Part shown: positions 7,423-13,339 of the stretch, piece by piece | Position numbering within the stretch: position 1 is the first letter of the stretch | Layout of the letters: the number at the start of each line of letters is the position of its first letter | NCBI GenBank assembly: GCA_947385185.1 | Contig: CANDJX010000026.1 | Coordinates: 1 to 15,430 of the forward strand | DNA: 15,430 bases | Direction: 5' to 3' | From: an uncultured Clostridia bacterium | GTDB lineage: Bacteria; Bacillota; Clostridia; Christensenellales; Pumilibacteraceae | The notes under the pieces: generated by a model | The model's input: only the letters and a program-made list of their open reading frames with translations | What the model was told of the DNA's origin: nothing | Databases searched by the model: none | Made by a program: the position numbers and the translations under genes

Positions 7423-7662
7423 TTAATCGTCATCTTCCGAATCGTTAAAATAATCTCTGTCGAAAAATTCGGACAACGTTATACCTGCGCCCTCGCAGAA
7501 ACTTTTTATCGTTGTTACTTTCGGACATTTCGTCCTGCCCTTCATTAAGTCATAGAGAGCGGACGGCGATTTTCCTCCGCCTAAACACGCTTTACAAACA
7601 TTCTTTCCTTTTTCGACGCATATTTCGTCTATGCGCTTTAAGATTGCTTCGCTTGTTTTCAT
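7423..7662 (-). CDS. Small XRE-family (Cro/C1-type) HTH regulator
   Basis: A 79-residue protein that is essentially one helix-turn-helix domain with an acidic tail (DSEDDD). The later part, SALYDLMKGR, KVTTIKSFCEGAGITLSEFF, matches the pattern of small clostridial XRE regulators in which the recognition helix precedes a KG(R/K) turn. It is unusual in having five cysteines (15, 23, 26, 46, 56), including C23-x2-C26 in the helix 2 region. An in-frame TAA seven codons upstream fixes the ATG at 7662; the only Shine-Dalgarno-like AAGGA is about 15 nt away and lies in an inverted repeat. A DNA-binding repressor that controls its own gene through the repeats at 7669-7741 is inferred. No terminator separates it from the rplU promoter. 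Confidence 0.8.
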   Translation of the reverse strand: MKTSEAILKRIDEICVEKGKNVCKACLGGGKSPSALYDLMKGRTKCPKVTTIKSFCEGAGITLSEFFDRDYFNDSEDDD

Positions 7663-7668
7663 AATATA

Positions 7669-7697
7669 TCGTGATTTTCCTTATAGAAATTCCACGA
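7669..7697. repeat. Imperfect 29-bp inverted repeat in the XRE leader (likely operator)
   Basis: Arms TCGTGATTTTCC (7669-7680) and GAAATTCCACGA (7686-7697) flank the 5-bp centre TTATA. The outer TCGTG/CACGA bases are perfect. In the minus-strand transcript the same sequence can fold into a 12-position stem with two mismatches, with the UAAGGA of the XRE gene in the loop and 3' arm. It begins 6 bp before the XRE start codon. Confidence 0.6.
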
Positions 7698-7725
7698 TTA
7701 TTATATGAAATTCAAATATTTTCTC

Positions 7726-7741
7726 TCGTGGAGTTCCACGA
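7726..7741. repeat. Palindrome TCGTGGA-GT-TCCACGA (likely operator)
   Basis: Perfect 7-bp arms around a 2-bp centre. The half-site TCGTGGA recurs in the inverted repeat at 7669-7697, about 50 bp away centre to centre. It ends 2 bp before the -35 box of the plus-strand promoter at 7744-7772. A looser relative, TTCACGAA, lies at 7775-7782. Confidence 0.65.
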
Positions 7742-7743
7742 AA

Positions 7744-7772
7744 TTGACTCTCGATCCAGAATCTGCTATAAT
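7744..7772 (+). promoter_or_regulatory. Near-consensus plus-strand promoter without its own ORF
   Basis: TTGACT (7744-7749), exactly 17 bp, TATAAT (7767-7772). Transcription would start near 7779 and run towards leuA. No ORF with a ribosome binding site lies between 7779 and the leuA promoter, and no terminator is visible there. It may be a second, regulated promoter of leuA or may make a short RNA. Confidence 0.6.
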
Positions 7773-7882
7773 GCTTCACGAAGTTCCGCTCATTATAAAT
7801 CTTTATTTGTAATTGCATTTAGGTTTGTCGCACTTCATTTTATACGCCCCGAAAATATTCTTCCGAAACCGCGGCAAAACTC

Positions 7883-7911
7883 TTGACAAACGAAACTTTT
7901 TAAGATATAAT
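7883..7911 (+). promoter_or_regulatory. leuA promoter
   Basis: TTGACA (7883-7888), a 17-bp spacer, TATAAT (7906-7911): a full consensus sigma-A promoter. The predicted start is near A7918, about 10 nt before the T-box leader folds. Confidence 0.93.
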
Positions 7912-7928
7912 CACATAAAATAAAAACA

Positions 7929-8209
7929 AAGGCAATGCCTTACAGGAATAGTACTTCCGCCTCGGGTGCAAAGAGAACGTCGGGTTGGTGTAACGACGAC
8001 GACTTCGGACGGAACGAACTCGCCATAAAGGATGTCAAGCCGCGCACCGAACGGGACGTAAACTCCCAAGTAGACTGCGACGCAAGTTCCCCGCGTCAGG
8101 TGGGAAGGGATATGATTGTATCCTGCAAAGCGCCGACTTGAAGTCGGAATAAGAGTGGTACCGCGGATTCGTTCGTCTCTTAACTTTCACGTTAAGGGGC
8201 TTTATTTTT
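7929..8209 (+). promoter_or_regulatory. T-box riboswitch, leucine specifier CUC
   Basis: A complete T-box leader. Stem I is closed by ATGCCTT (7935-7941) with AAGGAT (8028-8033). It contains AGTA (7950-7953), the GAGA bulge motif (7972-7977 region), a distal CGTCG/CGACG stem with the GGTG loop, and the specifier loop GAACTCGCC with CUC at 8019-8021. The T-box sequence TGGTACCGCG is at 8156-8165. The antiterminator pairs AAGAG (8151-8155) with CTCTT (8177-8181). The rival terminator is GTCTCTTAAC (8175-8184) with GTTAAGGGGC (8191-8200), followed by TTTATTTTT. Uncharged tRNA-Leu should stabilise the antiterminator and let transcription reach leuA. The CUC specifier agrees with the leucine pathway gene downstream. 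Confidence 0.96.
8175..8209 (+). terminator. T-box attenuator terminator
   Basis: A 10-bp stem (8175-8184 with 8191-8200, three G-U pairs), a 6-nt loop, then a 9-nt U-rich tract. It shares CTCTT with the antiterminator, so the two folds exclude each other. A further GGGGC/GCCCC pairing around 8196-8214 ends just before the leuA ribosome binding site. Confidence 0.85.
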
Positions 8210-8227
8210 GCCCCGAAGGAGTCAAAC

Positions 8228-9916
8228 ATGGAAAACTGCAAAAAGTATGCGAAAGGCTATTTTATGCCGCCCGAGGATTGCACCGACTGGTGCAAAAAAG
8301 ACAGCGTGAAAAAACCGCCGATCTGGTGCAGCGTAGACCTGCGCGACGGTAATCAGGCGCTCGTAACCCCGATGAGCCTCGAAGAAAAGCTCGAGTTTTT
8401 CGACCTGCTCGTCAAAGTCGGGTTCAAGGAAATCGAGGTCGGCTTCCCTGCCGCGAGCGAAACGGAATTCACCTTCCTGCGCGCTTTGATAGACAATAAT
8501 CTTATTCCCGACGACGTCACCGTTCAGGTCCTCACGCAGAGCCGCGAGCACATAATACGCCGCACGTTCGAGGCGCTCAAGGGCTGCAAAAAAGCGATCG
8601 TGCATTTGTATAACTCCACTTCTGTCGCGCAAAGGGAGCAGGTTTTCGGAAAGAGCAAAGAGGAAATAATCAGGATCGCAACCGACGGAGCGGAGCTTAT
8701 AAAACGCCTTGCGAAAGAGGACGGCGGGAACTACCTGTTCGAGTATTCGCCCGAGTCGTTTACGGGGACGGAGCCGGAGTTCGCGCTCGAAATATGCAAC
8801 GAAGTCATAAAAGTATTCGAGCCTACGCCCGAGCGTCCGCTTATAATAAACCTTCCGTCCACCGTTGAAATGAGTATGCCGCACGTATACGCCTGCCAGG
8901 TCGAATATATGCACAAGCACCTTGCGCGGCGGGACAGCGTTCTTATTTCGCTTCACCCGCACAACGACCGCGGTTGCGGAGTATCCGACGCCGAAATGGG
9001 ACTGCTCGCGGGGGCGGACAGAGTGGAAGGCACGCTTTTCGGCAACGGCGAACGGACGGGCAACGTGGACATAATCACGCTTGCCATGAATATGTTCACG
9101 CACGGCGTAGATCCCCTGCTCGATTTTTCGGACATTCCGTCCGTACGCGCCGTATACGAGCGGCTTACGAACATGACCGTGCCGCCGCGCCAGCCGTATG
9201 CGGGGCAACTGGTATTCACCGCTTTTTCGGGCAGTCATCAGGACGCGATCGCCAAAGGTCTGACTTACCGGAAAGAACACGATAAAAAATACTGGGACGT
9301 TCCGTATCTGCCCATCGACCCCGCCGACATCGGACGAAACTACGACGGCGACGTCATACGTATCAACAGTCAGTCGGGCAAAGGCGGCGTAAGCTATCTG
9401 CTCGAACAGTCGTTCGGCTATCATATCCCGAAAAATATGCGCGAAGCCGTCGGCTATGCGGTCAAGAACGCGTCCGATCACGCGCATAAAGAATTGCTTC
9501 CCGACGAAGTGCTCGGCGTATTCACGGACAATTTCGTCAATATAGAATCGCCTCTGTCTTTCGTCCGCTATACGTTCAACAACGTAAGCGGCGGAGTACA
9601 GGCCTCTGTAACGGTGCGCGAAGGCAACAAGACCCGCGATCTGATCGGTACGGGAAACGGCGCGCTCGACGCCGTATCCAACGCGCTCAAATCGAACATC
9701 GGCATAGCGTACTCCAACCTGCAGTATTCCGAGCACGCTCTCGAGGAAGGCTCGCACTCCCGCGCCGCGGCATACGTCGGCATCACCGACGCGGTCAATC
9801 ACAAAGCGTGGGCGGTCGGCATCGACAACGACATCATGCGCGCGTCGATAAAAGCGCTCATAGGCGCGATAAACAAGCTGACGAATAAAAACGAAAAAGA
9901 ATTCGGCGATAACTGA
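8228..9916 (+). CDS. leuA: 2-isopropylmalate synthase (long, yeast/actinobacterial-type LeuA)
   Basis: A 562-residue enzyme that condenses acetyl-CoA with 2-ketoisovalerate, the first committed step of leucine synthesis. The TIM-barrel part has WCSVDLRDGNQAL at 33-45 and the metal-binding SLHPHNDRGCGVSDAEMG from 241, then VEGTLFGNGERTGNVD. Residues from about 430 to the end form the LeuA C-terminal domain that senses leucine. The N-terminus PPIWCSVDLRDGNQAL and the length match the LeuA type of yeast and Actinobacteria rather than the 510-residue E. coli/Bacillus form. The ATG at 8228 has GAAGGAG 6 nt upstream. It stands alone: no leuB, leuC, leuD or ilv gene follows. Control is by the T-box and possibly by a second upstream promoter. 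Confidence 0.97.
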   Translation: MENCKKYAKGYFMPPEDCTDWCKKDSVKKPPIWCSVDLRDGNQALVTPMSLEEKLEFFDLLVKVGFKEIEVGFPAASETEFTFLRALIDNNLIPDDVTVQVLTQSREHIIRRTFEALKGCKKAIVHLYNSTSVAQREQVFGKSKEEIIRIATDGAELIKRLAKEDGGNYLFEYSPESFTGTEPEFALEICNEVIKVFEPTPERPLIINLPSTVEMSMPHVYACQVEYMHKHLARRDSVLISLHPHNDRGCGVSDAEMGLLAGADRVEGTLFGNGERTGNVDIITLAMNMFTHGVDPLLDFSDIPSVRAVYERLTNMTVPPRQPYAGQLVFTAFSGSHQDAIAKGLTYRKEHDKKYWDVPYLPIDPADIGRNYDGDVIRINSQSGKGGVSYLLEQSFGYHIPKNMREAVGYAVKNASDHAHKELLPDEVLGVFTDNFVNIESPLSFVRYTFNNVSGGVQASVTVREGNKTRDLIGTGNGALDAVSNALKSNIGIAYSNLQYSEHALEEGSHSRAAAYVGITDAVNHKAWAVGIDNDIMRASIKALIGAINKLTNKNEKEFGDN

Positions 9917-10000
9917 AATTACTCGACGAATTTCCAAACAGACGCCGTAAAGATTTCGGAAAAACGGCGCGGCGTCAAAACGCACGTTCCGTCAATATAT

Positions 10001-10045
10001 ATGTAAAAGTAATCCCTCGGACAAAAGCCCGAGGGATTTTACGTA
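10001..10045. terminator. Two-way terminator between leuA and the second XRE gene
   Basis: Perfect 10-bp arms AATCCCTCGG (10011-10020) and CCGAGGGATT (10029-10038) with an 8-nt loop. Plus-strand RNA ends in UUUU after the stem; minus-strand RNA has a looser ATTACTTTTAC tail. It lies between two convergent genes and can serve both, with leuA the clearer client. Confidence 0.85.
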
Positions 10046-10090
10046 TCGCGGCAAACGATTCGATTCTTAAAAATACAATAGTGTAAATTA

Positions 10091-10294
10091 CTAATCTTCC
10101 AAACCCATTAAGTAATCGATAGTAACGCCGAAATATTCGGCAAGCATAACGAGCTGAGAACCTTTTACGTCCGCTTGACAATTTTCCCAACGACAAAGCG
10201 ACGACGAGCTTATTTTTACTTCCTTGGCAAGTCCCTGAATAGACAATCCCTTTTCTTGTCTTAATTCTTTTAATCTTTCCGAAAATTTTTCCAT
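10091..10294 (-). CDS. Small XRE-family (Cro/C1-type) HTH regulator
   Basis: A 67-residue protein made of one canonical lambda-repressor-like domain: ERLKELRQEKGLSIQGLAKE, then the recognition region SSSSLCRWENCQADVKG and the closing helix LAEYFGVTIDYLMGLED, which is very typical of the family. It should bind DNA as a dimer; no sensor domain is attached, and the target is unknown. The ATG at 10294 has AAGGGA 5 nt upstream. A TATACT lies at 10307-10312, but no good -35 matches it. The gene follows mgsA by 78 bp on the same strand, so it may be co-transcribed with mgsA through the hairpin at 10316-10345. Unlike the XRE gene at 7423-7662, no clear operator repeat is seen next to it. Confidence 0.9.
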   Translation of the reverse strand: MEKFSERLKELRQEKGLSIQGLAKEVKISSSSLCRWENCQADVKGSQLVMLAEYFGVTIDYLMGLED

Positions 10295-10315
10295 AGCGTT
10301 CCCTTAAGTATATAA

Positions 10316-10345
10316 CAGCCGGGGCGATCTGACGCCGTACGGCTG
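10316..10345 (-). other. Branched hairpin between mgsA and the XRE gene
   Basis: Outer arms CAGCCG (10345-10340 on the minus strand) and CGGCTG (10321-10316) enclose an inner GGCG/CGCC pair with loop TCAGAT. The sequence after it is TTATATAC, a poor U-tract, so it is either a weak terminator of mgsA or an RNA-stability element. Confidence 0.45.
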
Positions 10346-10372
10346 CTTGCATATGCTTGTCGTATTTCGGAC

Positions 10373-10753
10373 TTATTCGGATTCGGAAAGAAGCGGCGAA
10401 GTTATCACGTAATCCGCGGTCGCCTTATTCGTCGCAATGGGAATGTCGTAGACGACGGCGATACGAAGCAACGCTTTGACGTCGGGGTCGTGCGGCTGAG
10501 CCTGAAGCGGATCCCAGAAGAATACCACTACGTCGATTTTACCTTCGGCGATTTTTGCGCCTATCTGCTGATCGCCGCCGAGCGGTCCGGACAGATAACG
10601 CCTGACTTCGAGTCCCGTGGATTCGGCGACGAGCTTTGCCGTCGTGCCCGTGCCGCAAAGTTCGTACTTCGACAAAACGGCTTTGTTCCGTTCCGCCCAT
10701 TCGATCATTTCTTTCTTTTTATTGTCGTGCGCAATGAGCGCGATCGTTTTCAT
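10373..10753 (-). CDS. mgsA: Methylglyoxal synthase
   Basis: A 126-residue protein, slightly shorter than the Bacillus (about 137) and E. coli (152) enzymes. It starts MKTIALIAHDNKK (H9). It has the phosphate-binding GTGTTAKLV at 34-42, the catalytic SGPLGGDQQIG with D61, and DPLQAQPHDPDVKAL with H88 and D91, which correspond to E. coli D71, H98 and D101. It converts dihydroxyacetone phosphate to methylglyoxal and phosphate, a bypass used when phosphate is short or sugar phosphates build up. The ATG at 10753 has GAGGTG about 6 nt upstream and a promoter at 10777-10805. Confidence 0.97.
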   Translation of the reverse strand: MKTIALIAHDNKKKEMIEWAERNKAVLSKYELCGTGTTAKLVAESTGLEVRRYLSGPLGGDQQIGAKIAEGKIDVVVFFWDPLQAQPHDPDVKALLRIAVVYDIPIATNKATADYVITSPLLSESE

Positions 10754-10776
10754 TCGTACACCTCGTTTTTTCTTTC

Positions 10777-10805
10777 AGTATAATATAATCCGCGAATTTT
10801 TGCAA
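10777..10805 (-). promoter_or_regulatory. mgsA promoter
   Basis: On the minus strand TTGCAA (10800-10805), 17 bp, TATACT (10777-10782). The predicted start is near 10770 with a leader of about 17 nt. Confidence 0.8.
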
Positions 10806-10829
10806 GAGATTGAACGCCGAAAATTCATA

Positions 10830-12083
10830 TCATATCGCATTATTCCCGAGCAAAAACGGCAGTATTTTTTCGTTATCCCCCGCACCCATTACTATCACGA
10901 CGTCGCGGTCGTAAGACAGCGAGCGCACAAGTCCCGCAGCGTCGACAAAGTCCGCGGCGGCGACCGCTTCCCCGCCGCTCGTATTGATTTTGTCGGCAAG
11001 CCCGAGCGGGCTCGCTCCGCTCCCTTCGCCGCGCGCGCGGAACACCGGCAAAACTACCGTACGAGCGCTTTTGAGCGCGGTCGCGAACGCGTCGGAAAAC
11101 ACTGCCAGCCTCTCGAACGTATGAGGTTGGAAAACCGCGAGCGGACGCGAGTAACCTATCGCTCTGAGCGCTTCGAGGCTCGCGGCGATCTCGGTCGGAT
11201 GGTGCGCATAATCCGAAAACAACGGCAGTCCGCACGTTTCGCCTACCTGTTGCATTCGTCTGTCCACGCCCGGGAAAGCGGAAAGCCCTTCGGCGATTTC
11301 GTCGTAATCGGCTCCGCAGACGCGCGCCGCGGCAATCGCGAACACGGCGTTGAGCGCGTTATGCCTGCCGAAAAGCAAAGTGTCGAACGTGCGCGCTCCG
11401 TCCGGAGTTTTGACCGTAATGCGCGTACCGAAAGGAATGCGTTCCTCTCCGATGAGCGCGTATTCGCCCGTAAGTCCCACGCGCACGGCTTTATTCGGGC
11501 AGATATACGAGAGTTCGCACGGAAGCACGACGGTCTTGCAACGCGACGCAAAAAGAGCGAACGCTTCGATAAGTTCCGTTTCGGATTTATAACAATCGGT
11601 GTGGTCGAGTTCTATATTGAGCACAACGCCGACGTCGGGAGAAAGGGTCAGAAAATTGCGCATATATTCGCACGCTTCCGCGACGAGGACTTTCCCCGAA
11701 GTTCTTCCCCGTCTGCCGCCCACCGTTCCGCCGAGATGCATGGCGGGATCGTGACGGCGCAGCGCCGCCGCGGTCATCGCCGTAACGGTAGACTTGCCGT
11801 GCGTGCCGGCGACTGCGATAAGGAACGGAAACGTCCGCGAAATTTCCCCGAGCGCTTCCGCCCGCGTCATGATTTTTATGCCGAGCCTGCGGGCTTCGGC
11901 AAGCTCAACGTTCGTTTCGGGAACAGCCGACGTATATATAACGATATCGGCTCCGTGCACGTTCGCCGCGTCATGCCCGCCCGTCGCCGCGTCCGACCCG
12001 CTTACGCTGTGACCGCGGTCGGCATAATACTCCGCAAGCCATTTCATGCTCACGCCTTCGCTCCCGATAAAATGAATATGCAT
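10830..12083 (-). CDS. murC: UDP-N-acetylmuramate--L-alanine ligase
   Basis: A 417-residue Mur ligase from the ATG at 12083, somewhat shorter than the usual 450-480. Domain 1 is the UDP-binding fold (MHIHFIGSEGVSMKWLAEYY, HSVSGSD near 26-31, YTSAVP). Domain 2 has the ATP loop AGTHGKSTVTAM near 92-103, EACEYMRNFL and NIELDHTDCY. Domain 3 has DYAHHPTEIAASL near 291-303 and FQPHTFERL. It adds L-alanine to UDP-MurNAc, the first step of the peptidoglycan stem peptide, in the cytoplasm. The reading frame stays open upstream to 12188, but that would overlap metK and add 35 residues that no Mur ligase has. No Shine-Dalgarno precedes 12083, and a hairpin lies 18 nt upstream. The usual GIGGIGM loop reads GSEGVSM here. 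Confidence 0.93.
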   Translation of the reverse strand: MHIHFIGSEGVSMKWLAEYYADRGHSVSGSDAATGGHDAANVHGADIVIYTSAVPETNVELAEARRLGIKIMTRAEALGEISRTFPFLIAVAGTHGKSTVTAMTAAALRRHDPAMHLGGTVGGRRGRTSGKVLVAEACEYMRNFLTLSPDVGVVLNIELDHTDCYKSETELIEAFALFASRCKTVVLPCELSYICPNKAVRVGLTGEYALIGEERIPFGTRITVKTPDGARTFDTLLFGRHNALNAVFAIAAARVCGADYDEIAEGLSAFPGVDRRMQQVGETCGLPLFSDYAHHPTEIAASLEALRAIGYSRPLAVFQPHTFERLAVFSDAFATALKSARTVVLPVFRARGEGSGASPLGLADKINTSGGEAVAAADFVDAAGLVRSLSYDRDVVIVMGAGDNEKILPFLLGNNAI

Positions 12084-12096
12084 AACTGTTATATAT

Positions 12097-12118
12097 GAAA
12101 AGCACGCCGTCGGCGTGC
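12097..12118 (-). terminator. Short hairpin between metK and murC (weak terminator)
   Basis: On the minus strand GCACGCC (12118-12112), loop GAC, GGCGTGC (12108-12102), followed by TTTTC. The GC-rich 7-bp stem is good but the U-tract has only four bases. It may end most proS-metK transcripts while letting some reach murC. Confidence 0.6.
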
Positions 12119-12139
12119 CTTCGTTTATCGTAATTTTCG

Positions 12140-13315
12140 TTATGCGAGGTATTTTTTTATTTCTTCGACCTTGTCCGTTTCTTCCCACGGCAATCCGTCT
12201 TTGCCGAAATGCCCGTAGTTCGTAGACTGCGAATACATCGGCTTCGTAAGCCCGAGCGCGTGGATTATCGCATGGGGACGGAAATCGAAAACTCTTTCGA
12301 CGATCCCGAGCAATTCCTCGTCGCTCTTTCTGCCCGTACCGAACGAATCGACGCTCACGGATACGGGACGCGCCCGCCCGATTGCGTAAGCGACCTGGAT
12401 TTCGAGCTTTTCCGCCGCTCCCGCCGCAACCATGTTTTTGCAGACGTACCGCGCGTAATAGCTTGCCGAACGATCGACCTTGGTCGGGTCTTTGCCCGAG
12501 AACGCGCCGCCGCCGTGCGGGATCACTCCGCCGTAAGTATCGACGATTATTTTCCTGCCCGTAACTCCGCTGTCGCCCGCGGGTCCGCCGAGCACGAACC
12601 GCCCGGATGGATTGATAAGATATTTAGTATCGGCGGTAAGAAGGCTGCCGTCTATGACGTGTTCCGCAACTTCGCGTTTAAGGTCCGCCTGTATCGTTTC
12701 GAGCGCGACCGACTCGTCATGCTGCGAAGAAATAACGACGGTATCGACGTGGTGCGGTTTGTTTCCGTCGTACGCGACCGTGACCTGAACTTTTCCGTCC
12801 GGTCTGAGATAGCCGAGTAAACCGCTCTTACGCACTTCGGTCAGTCTGCGGCTGAGTTTGTGCGCAAGGCTGATCGGAAGCGGCATAAGTTCTTTCGTTT
12901 CGCTGTCGGCATAACCGAACATCATGCCCTGATCGCCCGCGCCGAGCTTATCGCCGACGTCGGCGTTGCCTTCCCGCGTTTCGAGCGACTGCGTAACGCC
13001 CATGGAAATATCCGGCGACTGGCGATCCATTCTGATGATGACTTCGCATCCGTCGGGGTCTATGCCGCTCTCTTTCGTATATCCTACACTGCGGAGAGTG
13101 TCGCGCACGATACTTTCTATGTCAATGTCGCTGCTCGTCGTCATTTCGCCGAACACCATGACAAAACCGGTGGACGTGCAGACTTCGACCGCGACGCGGC
13201 TTTTGGGATCGCCCGCGAGCGCCGCATCGAGCACTCTGTCCGCAATAAGGTCGCACACTTTGTCCGGATGCCCTTCGGTCACGCTTTCCGACGAAAACAA
13301 TCTGTACTTTTTCAT
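12140..13315 (-). CDS. metK: S-adenosylmethionine synthetase
   Basis: A 391-residue protein, normal for the family. It has SESVTEGHPDKVCD (10-22, catalytic H16), GAGDQGMMFGYA starting at 125, and the P-loop-like HGGGAFSGKDPTKVDRSA near 267-284. It makes S-adenosylmethionine from methionine and ATP in the cytoplasm, the cell's main methyl donor. The ATG at 13315 has AAGGAG 6 nt upstream, and the gene starts 24 nt after the proS stop, so the two share a transcript. No S-box or other SAM riboswitch lies before metK or proS, so it is not regulated by SAM at this locus in the way many Bacilli do. Confidence 0.98.
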   Translation of the reverse strand: MKKYRLFSSESVTEGHPDKVCDLIADRVLDAALAGDPKSRVAVEVCTSTGFVMVFGEMTTSSDIDIESIVRDTLRSVGYTKESGIDPDGCEVIIRMDRQSPDISMGVTQSLETREGNADVGDKLGAGDQGMMFGYADSETKELMPLPISLAHKLSRRLTEVRKSGLLGYLRPDGKVQVTVAYDGNKPHHVDTVVISSQHDESVALETIQADLKREVAEHVIDGSLLTADTKYLINPSGRFVLGGPAGDSGVTGRKIIVDTYGGVIPHGGGAFSGKDPTKVDRSASYYARYVCKNMVAAGAAEKLEIQVAYAIGRARPVSVSVDSFGTGRKSDEELLGIVERVFDFRPHAIIHALGLTKPMYSQSTNYGHFGKDGLPWEETDKVEEIKKYLA

Positions 13316-13339
13316 ACGTAACTCCTTGAACGCAACCGC

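Noticed and set aside
7669..7741. TCGTGGA repeats as a CRISPR or mobile-element end
   Set aside because: Only two short palindromes with unequal spacing, no spacers, no transposase and no target-site duplication. A regulator's operators explain them better.
7671..7886. 71-codon plus-strand ORF in the intergenic region
   Set aside because: It starts before the plus-strand promoter, has no ribosome binding site, crosses both inverted repeats and has no recognisable motif.
7935..8141. 68-codon plus-strand ORF inside the leuA leader
   Set aside because: It coincides with T-box stems I to III; the sequence is explained by RNA structure. It starts at the AUG in the stem I base, without a ribosome binding site.
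8222..9985. Antisense ORF of 587 codons over leuA
   Set aside because: It is the mirror of a clearly conserved gene. CpG-rich codon use with few TCA, TTA and CTA codons leaves long open antisense frames. The translation is Arg/Phe/Val-rich with no domain.
9941..10339. Direct repeat GACGCCGTA (9941 and 10331) flanking the second XRE gene as an attachment site
   Set aside because: Nine bases rich in CpG are expected by chance in this genome, and there is no integrase or tRNA gene nearby.
12084..12188. 35-codon upstream extension of murC
   Set aside because: It overlaps metK and the hairpin, is basic and low in complexity, and the Mur fold begins at MHIHFIG (12083).
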